Assembly (NCBI GenBank): GCA_011109175.1
Contig: RDEW01000026.1
Location: forward strand, 214,761 to 278,760
Length of the DNA: 64,000 bases
From: Dicyema japonicum
Lineage: Eukaryota > Dicyemida > Rhombozoa > Dicyemidae
Direction: 5' to 3'
Positions 36,501-48,108 of this stretch are shown in pieces. The position numbers were made by a program, and so were the translations under genes. Each line of letters starts with the position of its first letter. Position 1 is the first letter of the stretch. The notes beneath the pieces were generated by a model, which was not told the DNA's origin, searched no databases, and saw only the letters and a program-made list of their open reading frames with translations.

Positions 36501-37784
36501 TAGTTAGTTAACCCCAGCTTCACTAACTTGTAGGAGGCCAGCAGCTATTATGTAGGGCGCAGCAGATGTTGGTCGCTCCCATAGATCGGTCAGTTCCGGC
36601 ATTGTGGAGAAATGTTGTGCCAATTCATGACATTGAAATAGGTGATTTGTTGTCAGCACGTGGAGGTTGCAAAAGGGGCAGAGTACATCATATGTTGGTA
36701 GATATGGGTGGTAGACGAGCCAGGTTTACTCGCACGTCCCTTGAAAGAGAGGATTCTGATTGGTATATTCAAAAAGAGGGTCGCTGTAATATTTTATTGT
36801 CTCTCGAGGGATGTTCTAGACTGTAGGCTTGGAAGAGGAACTGCAGGGTTCTCATTTCCAGATGGTCTCAAATTGAAATAATCTTTGACTCCCAATGTAG
36901 ATAATCGACAGGAGTTGATCTGAAACATCCAGTAATTATCCTGAGCGCAATGTTTTGTACTTTTTGTAGTTTGTCAATAGAAGTAAGAAAGGCAGAGATT
37001 GACCAGCAAGGGCATCCATCGTTAATAGTTGTTCGAATGATTTGTTTATGATGGTTAAGGTTTCTTTGCTTTGGCCAAAGGAATGGCCTGACACAGCTTT
37101 AAATATGTTGATCTTGTGAGAAGTCTTTTTACATTGTTCCTCCACATGTTTAGAGAAAGTTAGTAGTTGGTCATAAATAACTCCAAGTATTTTGGGATGT
37201 TTCGTAACGGTGAGTGGTTAAAATTGGTTAAAAATTTAGTTGGCGGCGGTTGGGCGTGAATACAGTGACGGTGGATTTCGATGGAGAGGGGGATAGGTGG
37301 TTTGTTCCAAGCCACTCTTTAAGAGTGTTCAAATGGATCTAAACATCCTTCGTTGCTTCGTTGACGTCTGTCTTTAGAGGCAGCAATCATGTCATCCGCA
37401 TACAATAAGAGAAGTGTCTTGGAATTGATTGGAGGTGTAAGTTGAATAAGGTGGGTGATAAAACGGAGCCTTGGGGAACTCCATTTGGAAAGAGTCTGTA
37501 ATGAGAAAGACATGACATAATTTCAGCCCACCAATTCTTCCAGAGAGGAAATTTGTTAACCAATTCTGAAGACATGGAGATATTCCAAATACAAGAATTT
37601 TGTTACTTAGCACGCACCTTGATGTTCGATCGAACGCCTTGGTTAGGTTGATCGATGCGAGGATAGTCCGTTTGGGAGAATTATAATTGTTAAAAACATC
37701 AGCGATATATTGAGTTAGGGTAGAGAGATGTGTTAATTTTGAGTATTGTGGACGAAAGCCATGTTGAAAATCAGGGAAGGAAAG

Positions 37785-38215
37785 ATTTTATTTATTTTAA
37801 TAACCCCGGGAACACTGAGAGAGAAAGACAAAAGAGTCAAACAGTTAGGTGATCCCAGTCCTCGCAATCAATTGTGCCATTCGGCGTCTGTGATCTTCCA
37901 TCGTCCCCACTACTTTCCGGAAGAGCCTTCTCTCGGTCTTGCAGAGGAATCCGATCGGGGAGGGGAATTTCTTATCCAATCGGTTTTCTCTTGCCGTGGA
38001 AAATTTCCATCTTCCTCACAGACGCGAAGAAATCCGGAGCCACGACTACGGATCTTATCTTCCATGAGTAGTGGGTCGACTGTTGATCCATTACGTGGGC
38101 AAAGCATACTGATTGTTTTCCGGTGTATCGAGTTGATTCTTTGGACCATAGACTCCGATAGCGAGAATCTCCATGCAACGGAGGCATACTCAACGGCAGA
38201 TATTAGTTTCAATAC
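37785..38215 (-). mobile_element. nested APE-type LINE 3' fragment
   Basis: An RT thumb/C-terminus (KLISAVEYASVAWRFSLSES then GSGFLRVCEEDG) sits between two halves of the host LINE's RT, out of order for one element. It ends with GGGATCACCTAA (Gly-Ile-Thr-stop), the 3' hairpin at 37808-37856, and the tail GGGGTTATTAAAATAAATAAA at 37785. Host RT resumes on both sides (ILAS...TLTQYIADVF below; VERVVL above). Confidence 0.75.
37808..37856 (-). other. LINE 3'-terminal stem-loop
   Basis: Minus-strand arms GGGATCAC and GTGTTCCC; seven of eight positions pair. The 5' arm is the Gly-Ile-Thr end of the ORF. Confidence 0.65.
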
Positions 38216-40014
38216 AACACGTTCAACAATTTTCGATACTACAGATAGTAGTTAAATTAATCTGAAAAATCCCGGATCCGAAGGATCTTTCTTGGGCTTC
38301 AGGATTGGATTATTTTGTATTTTTTCCATAGTGCAGGAATTCTCCAGGTGTTGATGGACACAGAAATTATGTCTGTTATTGCTTTGAATCCTTGCATTCC
38401 CAGTTGCTTTAAATAAGATTCCATCAAGCCCTTTGACAGGAAAGTTTTTGGCGTTTTTATGAGTTTTTCGACATTCGACGTACTGATTTCAATCGGTTTT
38501 CCTTGAGGAGTTAACGTTTTTCAATTTGCATGGACGAGAGCATTTGTTCATATCTATGTGATCACTTTTGCGTAGTGGTCCATTATGACATCTGCCTGAT
38601 GAGTGAAATCACGTGGTGTTTTATTCTTGTCAATACTGGTGGCGTGGGTTGTCTCCATTCTATTTTGTTTCGACTGAATTTCACGTAAAGTGCCCCAAAA
38701 TTCCTTTAGTTTTGTTCGGTGGTTAATTTTTGTGATGAAATTGTTCCAACGGTCCAATTTCCTCTTGTTGATTAATTCTGTAATTTCGCTATGAAGGTTG
38801 GATAGTTCGGCAGTATAAATTCTTGATTTTTTGAGTCGACGTCTTGTATGAATCTTTTCGATAATTTCCTTAGTGAAATTGGGATTATAGTCTGCAATGA
38901 GTCCTCTTGGAATGTATTTCTTGTCGGCACTGAGGATGACTTAATTAAAAAATTTCATTGCGGCGTCAAGCGATTTGAAATTCTCAACGGAAAAGTCGGA
39001 TAGAAATTTTTCTGTTTCTTCTCTGAATGAATCCCATTTTGCACGTTTGTAATTTGTTATAGTTTTCCGATGCCTAACAATAGGCGAGAGTAGTTCGATT
39101 GACAGTAAAATTGGATTATGCTCCGATTGTAGGTAATGTACAATTCTCCAAGATATCTTCGAAGATATTGATGGTTAACAAAATGTGAGGTCAGGTGATG
39201 TATCGAAGTGTCCAGGTCTGGAAGCTGTTCTATCTGATTTTCTGTCATTGAGGATAACTTATTGTTCTAGTTGAGAGAGGACCTGAAACCCCCTCTCATT
39301 ACTCTTTTGGCCGATTAGCCAGAGAGGATCTTTTGCATTTAAGTCTCCGCAGATTATCACATTTTCAATCTTTACCAATTCGGTTAGTTTTGGGTAGTAA
39401 TGTTTCATACTTGGTGGCGGGATGTAAATAATTACAAATGTATACCTTGTGCGGTTTATTTTCACCAAGACAGAAGTATGCTCGATGTGATCGTCATCTT
39501 CAAACAGAGCTTGTGTCTGAGCGGAAGTATCGGAGAATGGAATAGATTTGTGTATGAGTATGAGAACACCGCCTCCTCTGTTTGAATTCGGTCGATCACG
39601 GCGGACAATTGAGTAGTCTTTGTAGTGTGGAAGCGTTGACTCTCTTGATAGTTTCGTTTCCTGTAGCATGGCATTATCAATTTTGTGGGAGGTTAAAAAT
39701 GCAAAAAGTTCTTTAATTTGTGTGTAAAACCGTTTATGTTGAATTGCATGATATTGAGGAATTTCCCGTTCTTATAGGGCCCGGAGTTCTGTTCAATGTC
39801 CCCAGCAAAAAGTAGCCAATCCGATCTTTGGGAGCGAAAGCTACGCGCCCGCTCAATAGCCGCCATCATCCAGTCCGACTTCCCAGAGGTCGTTGAAAAG
39901 GTTGACAAAGGAATAATTGTGGTTCTTTTAGTTGCCAGATTGATGTTGCCAGATTGATACTGGTATCCAATTTTCTCGACGTGAAGGTGAACCACATCGA
40001 AAATTTCCAGACAT

Positions 40015-40105
40015 TAAAAAATTTAAATGATTTTTTTGATTTTTTTAATGATTTAAATCATTGATTTTTTTTGTTGATTAAAATCAAATGATTTAAATCT
40101 AACAA
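40015..40105. repeat. ATTTAAAT-rich palindromic repeat
   Basis: Repeated (A)TGATTTAAATCA-like units on both strands, e.g. ATGATTTAAATCATTGATTT then AAATGATTTAAATC. It lies just beyond the 5' end of the APE-type LINE. Possibly the end of a DNA transposon; no protein is attached. Confidence 0.45.
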
Positions 40106-40194
40106 TCCTGATAGTGAAGCATCCCAGAAGGTTATCAAAATAATTTCTTACATTATGACGTCATCAACTTTTTAATTGCTATAATTCATTATAT

Positions 40195-40345
40195 CGCACT
40201 GTAACGAGTGCCGGGCAAAAGGCCTGATAGTCCATAGTACGAATCTCGCTACTGTACATTTCGACTAACGTTCCACGCTACGATGTTTTGGCTTGACGAG
40301 TGACGTCGTCATTAGTGAAAATTTCACTGCGGAACCGGATCGTTT
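40195..40345 (+). repeat. tRNA-derived SINE, 3'-truncated
   Basis: Shares GTTCCACGCTACGATG, TTGACGAGTGACGTCGTCATTAGTG and CACTGCGGAACCGGATCGTTTATA with the other SINE copies. The head (GAGTGCCGGGCAAAAGGCC) is diverged and the shared LINE-like tail is lacking. Confidence 0.6.
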
Positions 40346-40374
40346 ATAAAAGGATTCACTATCAAAAAAAATTA

Positions 40375-40868
40375 AAAACAAGTTATATGCCCATAAGTCT
40401 CATACCAAAGATCTCAAGAGTTATGGAAAGAATTGTATTTAACAGACCCTCTGAAAATATAGAACATAATGATATATTATTAGTGGTGATTTCGAAAAAT
40501 CGCTTTTGTGAAGATTGTTTGTACAGCGTTAACGCGTCAATTGTGAAGCCTTTGAAACTAAAAGATGCTTGACACAATCTGCCTTGATATATCCAAAGTT
40601 TTTGACAGTGTGTGACATCTTGGACTTGTTATTTGTCTTGCAAAATGTGGTAATGAAAAGGAACTTTATTTTTGGATACGAAGTTTGCTCTCGGACGGTC
40701 AATTGTTAATTTTTTAAACTATGAGTCTCGTGAAATTTGGCTGAGAAGTGACTTCAGGGTTCAGTGCTCAGTCCTTTATTATTCAACATTGTAATGAGTG
40801 AATTGCCGTCCAGAAAACCCAGGTACAGAAATATTGATATACGCTGATGACATTATAATTTATGATAA
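40375..40868 (+). mobile_element. LINE RT fragment ending at YADD
   Basis: Encodes MPISLIPKISRVMERIVFN (RT start), a broken palm, and near 40835 ILIYADDIIIYDKG (catalytic YADD). It stops exactly where RLE-type sequence begins, so it was truncated by that insertion. It does not closely resemble the other RTs here. Confidence 0.65.
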
Positions 40869-41375
40869 GGGCTGCACCCGCTCTTGTGCAAAAGGAGTGC
40901 GGGCAGAGCACCCCGCCATGTTGCTATGAACAACATTGTCATGCGAGTTCTTGGCAGTACTGGAGCCTGTGGGATTGGACCGCGGATATGGGAAAAGACT
41001 GGATGGATTAACTATCCTTCCGTTCACTGAGGGAAAATCGGTCGTATGGGACTGCACTGTTCTTTCTCGAACTCGATGATACTCAGCTCGGCGCAGTCCG
41101 CTGGATTGACAGCCGATCTGGCCGAGAAAATCAAGATTAAAAAATATAGCGAAGTTGGAGACCGCTACCGTAGTGTACCGGTAGCAATCGAGACGTCTGG
41201 TGCGGCCGGAAGTATTACAGCCTCTTTCCTAAAGGAAATCTGAGGAAAATTGGCCCACCGCAGGAAAGACGTGCGGGAAGCGGACTGGCTGAGGCAACGA
41301 ATTGATATCGCAGTTGTCCGCGGAAACGCTTACTCCGTGATGTCAGCAGCCGCTCTCCCTCATAGTTAATAAATT
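40865..41375 (+). mobile_element. RLE-type LINE, endonuclease end (subfamily 2)
   Basis: Plus-strand text [19 protein letters not shown] then [18 protein letters not shown] is the endonuclease core, with the usual KRPDG changed to KRLDG. It continues to LRQRIDIAVVRGNA-like text before 41370. Closest relative is the minus-strand copy at 58515-59395. Multiple stops. Confidence 0.75.
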
Positions 41376-41389
41376 ATTATTATTATTAA

Positions 41390-42375
41390 AAACCAAAAAT
41401 CACAGACAAATTAATTAACTACATAGCCGTCAGGTGATTCCGGCCGCCTCGAGTAGCCATCTCATTCTTGCTCGGTGTTCTCCCGGGTTCCAACGCATTT
41501 CCGGATTGGGCGGGGTTTCTAATTTTTTGGAGGGTAGTAAAGCTCCGGTTTTCCCACTAATTCCTCAAAAGGTGTAGGGTTTAGAAGTGTCTAAGAAAAC
41601 CTATTGCAAAGCCTTACTGGCCATTTTTTGGAAGATATTGATTTTTTTATATTCCTGTTTGATAGGTTGGTTCCCCATGCCGCACACCCGTAAGTTAGAG
41701 ACGGTTGAATATACTGCACGTAGAGCGAGTCCAAATTTGAGTTGAAACACCCATTATATTGTCCAAGGAGTGTTTTAACAAAATTTAGCATTCGTTGTGC
41801 CGAAAAGATGACGTTGTCGATGTATTTGCTGAAGGTCAAGAGTGGGTCGTAAGTTACGCCCAGTATCTTGACCGAGTTGGTCGTGGGGATTGAGTTTCCA
41901 TTTATGGTTACACATGGAGCGGAGTTTGTCAATCTTCTGTTTGTTGTGAAAATTGTTGTGTAAGACTTTTCGGGACTTGTATGAAGAATGTTCTTAACGA
42001 GCCAACAGTTCAGATCGTCCAATGAAGTTTGTATCCAGTAAACAGCAGTATTAACGTACAGATCTTTGACTGTGACGATTATATCATCCGCATATGTCAG
42101 AACCAGAGTATCGTCACTGGTAAGGGAGGGCATATCATTTAGGAATAGGTTGAACATGTGTGGTGACAGTGGAGATCCTTGAGGGACCCCATTTGGAAGG
42201 AACTTGGTCACTGATCTAGTTTTTCCAGCAGTCACTCTTCCTCTTCTTCCATTTAGGAAATTAGCGATCCAGATTTTCAGGTTGTTTGGAATTTTTGACG
42301 TAAAGATCTTACTTGTCAAAAGCTTTCTTGGGACAGTATCAAAAGCCTTTTCTATATAGATGGAGCATAACAAAG
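41390..42375 (-). mobile_element. APE-type LINE, 5'-truncated RT copy with best-kept ORF
   Basis: A 260-codon open frame (42373-41591) spans RT motifs: YIEKAFDTVPRKLL (motif A, usual Asp replaced: SIYIEKAF versus SIDIEKAF in the sister), NGVPQGSPLSP (motif B), VLTYADDIIVTVKD (catalytic motif C), and the thumb SVKILGVTYDPLLTF. It then frameshifts, and the element ends with GGAATCACCTGA (Gly-Ile-Thr-stop) at about 41440 followed by the 3' hairpin. Sister copy: 54785-56085. The 3' end abuts the RLE-type copy at 40865-41375. Confidence 0.88.
41396..41441 (-). other. LINE 3'-terminal stem-loop
   Basis: Minus-strand arms GGAATCAC and GTGATTTT pair at all eight positions with two G-U pairs. The 5' arm encodes Gly-Ile-Thr before TGA. 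Confidence 0.65.
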
Positions 42376-42949
42376 ACTAATATTTTATTGTTAATAAATG
42401 TGACCGGTTGACAAAGATTTCAATCGATTTTACGGATCGTTCTCAACCTGGAGTCGTTGTCAACTTGTCACAATAAATTTTTCACATTTACTAAGATTGC
42501 ACTTTTTTGCAATTTTAAATTGAAAAAATAACTAAATTAATTATTATTCACTACTTTATTATTTATCTAAACTTTTATTAAATTATATTTAATTGCGAAT
42601 TATTGCAATTGATTGTCTTAATTATTAATAAAAATGACCCTTGCCCGAAAAATAGAATTTTATGGCAAAAAACTCCCTACTCACGATAAAGCATTTGCAG
42701 AAACTAACAACATAGTCATTTTCCTCCACTTGCCTGTCATATCAAGCTCCTAGTACATCCATAACCTCTACTTCACTTAGACGTTTCCCAATCTTTTGGA
42801 GGTTCCCGCTGAGGACCATCGGGAGAGTGTTCCATGGTCTTCATTGAATCAGGAAGCATCAGAAGCGAAAAAGTTTTTAGTGGATACATTAGGTCTATTC
42901 TCAGAATATTTTCAAAAAGCCTCCTTCTAAATTTGTGATTTTGATCAAC
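42376..42949. other. no gene recognised
   Basis: AT-rich spacer between two LINE copies. No repeat or coding signal that I can support. Confidence 0.4.
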
Positions 42950-43385
42950 TTGTATAGTTAGGTCAATCGATGCAATGATATAAGTTGGAGAGGATTGGAG
43001 TTATTGAACCTATCAGCGATATACTGAGTTAGGGTAGAGGTCCGTTTATGTTAAGGACGAAGATCATGTGTGAATCTGAAAAAAGCAGATACTCGGGTAT
43101 TAATTTAAATACAACACGTTCAACAATTTTGAACACTACTAACAAAATCGACGGAAGGATCCGGATGGTCTTTTTGGGGCTTTAGGATTATTTATGTTAA
43201 TGTCCCAGCGAGGCTTAGGAGTTGCTAATCCGATCCTTGGGAAAAATGCTTTGCGCCATCATCCAGTCCGACATTCTGAGGTCTTTGAACAGGTTGACAT
43301 GGGAGTAATTGAGGTTCTTTTAGTTGCCAGATTGAAACTGGAATCCAACTTTCTCCACGTGAAGGTGAACCACATATAAAATTAA
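42950..43385 (-). mobile_element. APE-type LINE, internally deleted copy
   Basis: 43200-43378 matches the 5' end of the LINE at 39800-40000 (GCCATCATCCAGTCCGAC, TTTTAGTTGCCAGATTGA, GTGAAGGTGAACCACAT). 42950-43180 matches its RT region at 37640-37740 and 38210-38290 (AATACAACACGTTCAACAAT). The 2A-like, APE and most RT sequence between them is missing, while the 5' end is kept. Confidence 0.65.
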
Positions 43386-43394
43386 CATTATTAT

Positions 43395-46165
43395 TATTAC
43401 CTCCAGGATCACTGGGTCAAAGAAAAGAAATAAAAGGTTCTCAACTAACTAAGTGATCCCAGACCCACAAGGGAGAGGACGAGTAGGTGGGGTCGAGAAT
43501 CTGAACAGCTTTTCTCATTGACATGGCATCGGCTCAAAATTTATGCATGATTGTAGATATTTCGAGTGTATGGAATAGAGGGCACCTCGGTAAAATAGCC
43601 TCCTTTAAGAATTTCCGTTGTAATTCGATTAATATATTTTTAATAGGCTGGATTTTGTGTTCTGGTCCAATTATCCTTATTGCGGTCTCCTCGATTGCGG
43701 ATAGTTTCAATGAGGAGGATCGTGAAATTACCCATAAAAGACTTGCAAACGTCATCGTGGGTCGGATAAATTCTTCATAAATCGTGGCAAGGCCACCAGT
43801 TTGCTCTCTAAGTGTTTTGAGAGCATTTTTTTAAATTCTCATTTTCCTTAGAGCAGAAGTTATTATGTTCTCAACATGTCGGATAAAGTGAGTCTCTGAT
43901 CAAAGGTGACTCTCAGAATCTTCGGTGTTTTGTTAATAGGAATAGCCTCGTTCTTCATAAAGAATTTTGGTTCGACACAGAGCTGTCTTTTGTAAGTGGT
44001 AAACAACGTGACAGAGGACTTTGTTGCTGATGCGTCGAGTCTCCGCTTCGAGAGCCATAGTTCCAGCTTGTCAAGCATTTGTTGAGCGGACTGAGTAGCT
44101 GATTAAATCTTCTACCCTTGGAGGCAAGAATGATATCGTCGGCATAGGAGAGGATTAGGCAGTTTTCATTACAGGTTTGTGGCATGTCGTTTATGTAGAG
44201 ATTGTAAAGGGCTGGAGATAGTAGGGATCTTTGAAAGACTCCATTTGGTATGAGACGGGATTTTGACTTTATGTTATTGCAAATCACTTGTCCACGTCTC
44301 CCACTTAAGAAGTAGGCAATCCATAGTTTTATGTTTGGGTGGATGCATGTATCGTAAATTTTCTCAGTAAGGAGTTTTCTTGAGACTGTGTCGAAAGCCT
44401 TTGTTATATCAACAGAGACCAAGACTGTTCGTTGGTGTGGTTTAGTGGAATTGAATCCCTCCGCAATGAACTGGCACAGGGACGTTAGGTATGTTGATGT
44501 GGAGTGTTTAGCCCGGAATCCATGTTGGAAAGGAGAGAGTGGGATGCAATCTTTGATATTTTCAAGAACTAATCTCTCGAGTGTTCGGGAAGTGAACATA
44601 GGATTGAGATTGTTTTGTAAAAAGAGGGTCATTTTCGGATTTTCCTGGCTTCAAGATCGGTTTGATGTATGATCTCTTCCAGACATCCGGAACAGTGTTC
44701 ATATTTATTGATATGTGTGTATATGTAAGCAATTAAATCTAAAGCAAGAGGTCCTAGGTGATTTAGTTCTGTTGTAGAAATATTGACTGGACCTCGGGCT
44801 TTGGAGTATCGGGCCTTTGATATTGTTCACGGATTTCTTTCGCCGTAAATATGGTCAACACGTATGATCCTTTCGGTTTTATTCTGTTTAAGAGTACTAG
44901 GTCTTCTTTGTAGTGGTTTTTATGTGCTATGGAAGCATAGTATTTCATTAATGTGTTTGGTTGTATTGATATCCCATTTTGCGGTTCATCAAAAGACCTT
45001 TTGATAGACTTGATTTTGTTTTAGACCTTCTGTAATGACGGATTTTCTGTTAGGATTTTTGATAGTTCTGTCCAGCGTTTCTCATTTGTTTTACTGATAT
45101 ATTTGTTAATCTCCTTGTTTAGTGTACGAATTCTTATTACATCCTCCTTCGACGGTATGTTCTTTTTCTTTAGTTTTTTTCTTTGACTAAATGTTGGCTG
45201 TTGAATTAAATCGCCTGTTTGTCTTTCCATTGGAATAAATAATTTTTAGCTTCTTGAATGAACGAAGAGAACTGCTTTATAATATTGTTTAGTGATGAGG
45301 CAGCATGTAGTTTTGATAACTTGATCTGCATGTCAATATAGAAAATCGTGTCAGTCAGCAAGGTTATATCAAAGTAGTGACCTTCTGATCTTGTTTTTAT
45401 TTGTAAAATGATCGGATTATGATCATTCATAGTTTCGTATTTCACTCTCCATGAAATTAAAGAAGCCAGAAGGGGAGACGCGATTGAAACGTCAGGGGAT
45501 GATGGTTTATCATTTTGTCTTGAGGGGGTTCTTGTGCGAAAGTTAGGGTCGTTAGGATGCAAAAGGTTCCCAAGTCTTCTGTTAGCATGTCTCACCGTCT
45601 GTTTGACGTCTGACCTCTCAACCAGAGCGGGTGTTTTGTATTTAGGTAACCGCAAATAAGAACGTTTATTAGTGAGCTGATGGACGAAAGTTTTGGGCAA
45701 GTGGCTGATGATGAAGGAGGTAGATATGAATTGATCAGAGTAAGACGTAACCTTGGGAGTTGGATTTATTTGACCAGAATTTCGATACTTTCATGGTTTT
45801 GGAGGCGGTTGTAGACGTATTTGGTGATATCTTCATAAGGGATCCCGTTTCGTATGATAGCTAGTAAGCCTCCCCCAAGTTTTCCAAATCTATCTTTGCG
45901 GATAACTGAGTATCTAGGAAAAATTAGAGTTGTGTTCACAATTCGATATTTTTCCATAAGTACGATAATCTTACATTTGATCCAGTTTATATTTATTTGC
46001 ATGATCTTTAGGGGTCCGAGGTTCGATTCGACGTCCCCACACAAAGACAGTCCGTCCTTGTCAGTCCATCCGTGTAGGATAGGCAGTGTAACTCTTTTCT
46101 TTAAAATGTCTCCAGTTTGGTTAGTTACACATTCAACCAATCGTAAACGTAAAGGTAATACTTTT
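43395..46165 (-). mobile_element. APE-type LINE, near full length
   Basis: Reading minus: leader ending LSLCGDVESNLGP (2A-like, near 46020), then LKIMQININWIKCK and APE text (KLGGGLLAIIRNGIPYED); APE end 45700-45400 (WRVKYETMNDHNPIILQIK); linker KRWTELSKIL; RT 44632-43955 with FQHGFRAKHSTSTYL, VSVDITKAFDTVSRKLL and LSYADDIILASKGRR; thumb and C-terminus to 43534; stop within GGGATCACTTAG; 3' hairpin 43405-43460. The frame is interrupted at several places and the APE centre is eroded. Confidence 0.87.
43405..43460 (-). other. LINE 3'-terminal stem-loop
   Basis: Minus-strand arms GGGATCAC and GTGATCCT pair fully with one G-U pair. The 5' arm encodes Gly-Ile-Thr before TAG. Confidence 0.65.
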
Positions 46166-46234
46166 TAAAATTAACAAAAAATAAAATTTTCATTTGTAAA
46201 ATTTTATTCAAAAATCTAATAAATAATTAAATAA

Positions 46235-46492
<258 letters not shown>

Positions 46493-46639
46493 AATTTTGG
46501 ATCTTTATTACTTTGGTTAACTTTGTTCTTTCATTTACTGTTGTTTATTAGATTTGATATCTACTTTTGATTTTTTCAGAATGTAGTTTTTCCTTAAATA
46601 TAATAAGTGTTACACTTTTTATTCAAATTGGGTTTTAGT

Positions 46640-47900
46640 TCCGGGATTTGGAGGTGAAAATTATAGCCCTGTTGGAAGTTGAATAGGAATTAAATTACAC
46701 TAAATGCGAAATCTACAATTGCGAACTTTCAAAGGAAGAAGTATTCAAAAGCTTTGTCATCTTTCGGGAATTTACTACCTGGAAGTATTTCCACACCCGA
46801 TAAAGACCTAGTATTCTTCGGATCTCCATATATGCAATGGGGATAGCTATTCGTGAAAAACGACTGTTACTTGGATAGACTCTAGACCCCTTGTGTCTAC
46901 TAGACATGCATACATCATTATTTTTTCTAAAAAACAGTCTCAACGTACAGGAGGTTTGCATATGTTCTGAGGACTGCTACCTATTTCACCCTGTATAACC
47001 AACTCGCACAGATTAACGAGATCTTCCGTAAGACAGCGGAGCTTATCTTCAAAATTCGGTTCGAGGATTACTCATGGAAGCAAGCCACGCTCCCAGTGGG
47101 ACTCATGGGCTTGGAATTCGAAACCCTTAGACCTTTCTCTCCATACATGTCTGTCGTCGCTAATGGCCTATAACACTCTGGTCAAGAGGATTCTAAACTC
47201 CCTTCATGAATTCTCTATTGACAAGGACGCCGGACATACTCGTGAAGCCTGGAGCCATACTTATCAGCTTTCCCTGTCTAACCCGTTCTCTCAGCGGGGC
47301 CTAGACGATGCTATATGCTGGAATTCTTTCGAAGATTTTCTAGTGTCATCTAGCCAACATCGCCGTGCTTTTTTGTTGTCGGAGGCATCTTCCGAGAGCA
47401 GTGCCTGGCTCAACGCCATTCGAATAGAGTTTTGGATACCTTCCTGGATGATGAATGCGTCCGTTTTGGTATCTCATTACGACTGGGATTAAAAGTCTGT
47501 ATTCCACTTCCATGCCGATGCAGAGACCAGATCGACTGTTTTGGCCTACACTCTCTCTCCTGCAGGAAGAGTGCATGCAGATTTCCTAGACACGTGGCCT
47601 TGAACGAAGTCGTTAGGCGAGTTTGGACGCCGCCGGACACCCCTCCATGCTTGAACCTGTCGGTCTTTGCAGGGGGTACAGGAAACGACCAGATGGGATG
47701 ACAATCTTCCCTTTAGAAGGAAGGAAACCTCTTGTCTGAGACGTCACCTGCATCGACACATTTTTTTCTTGCAACCTTCTCCAGAGTGGTTCTAGAACCT
47801 GAAGGCCGAGAAGTTGAAACGGCAAAAGTATGGGGTCCTACCCATGGATTTTTTGTTCGTTCCACTCGCCGTTAAACACGCTATAATTCTTGAGTCGTTT
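46640..47900 (+). mobile_element. RLE-type LINE, RT thumb to endonuclease
   Basis: Plus strand: palm/thumb junction matching 17870-18060 (AATTAAATTACACTAAATGC; GGGAATTTACTACCTGGAAG), then YNQLAQINEIFRKTAELIF and EDYSWKQATLPV, a knuckle region (PCRCRDQIDCFGLHSLSC), and endonuclease MTIFPLEGRKPLV near 47700. The PD half is lost in a frame change (NDQMG in place of RPDGM). Decayed. Confidence 0.8.
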
Positions 47901-48108
47901 AGGGAATCATCGCTATACGATCAGGAAACTCTTGTGGGCGCTGCTGGATCTTTGGGATTTTCTGAACGGGACCACATCCTTGTTAGGTTTTAAAACGACC
48001 GTTCGTCTTCCCAGTCTCTTGTCTGTAGTAAAGAGAGTTGTGACGAACTTCTCAGTGTTGGTAAAACAAGCGATTCTTCAATAACAATTTTTTAATACCC
48101 TCTGATCT

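Larger units (their letters stand above)
36505..40000 (-). mobile_element. APE-type LINE, long copy
   Basis: Reading minus: 5' end at about 40000 (GATGTGGTTCACC); N-terminal leader with a 2A-like motif, LLFAGDIEQNSGP, near 39770; APE endonuclease 39669-39259 (MLQETKLSRES, GGGVLILIHKSIPF, VIICGDLNAKDPLW); linker and RT start 38900-38260; RT palm with GVPQGS-like text and YADDMIAASKDRR at 37520-37375; thumb; and a Cys/His C-terminus (CPF(C)NLHVLTTNHLF-like, LTDLWERP) ending in EAGV(N)-stop near 36510. A separate 3'-end copy interrupts it at about 37785-38215. Frameshifts throughout; inactive. Confidence 0.85.

Noticed and set aside
36500-36740. Repeat shared with 59460-59695 and 6880-6965, first taken for a separate SINE or MITE
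   Set aside because: Translation on the other strand gives a Cys-x2-Cys LINE C-terminus, so it is part of APE-type LINEs.
36566-36826. 86-codon plus-strand frame with basic repeats
   Set aside because: It is antisense to the zinc-finger C-terminus of the APE-type LINE, which has family-like text on the other strand.
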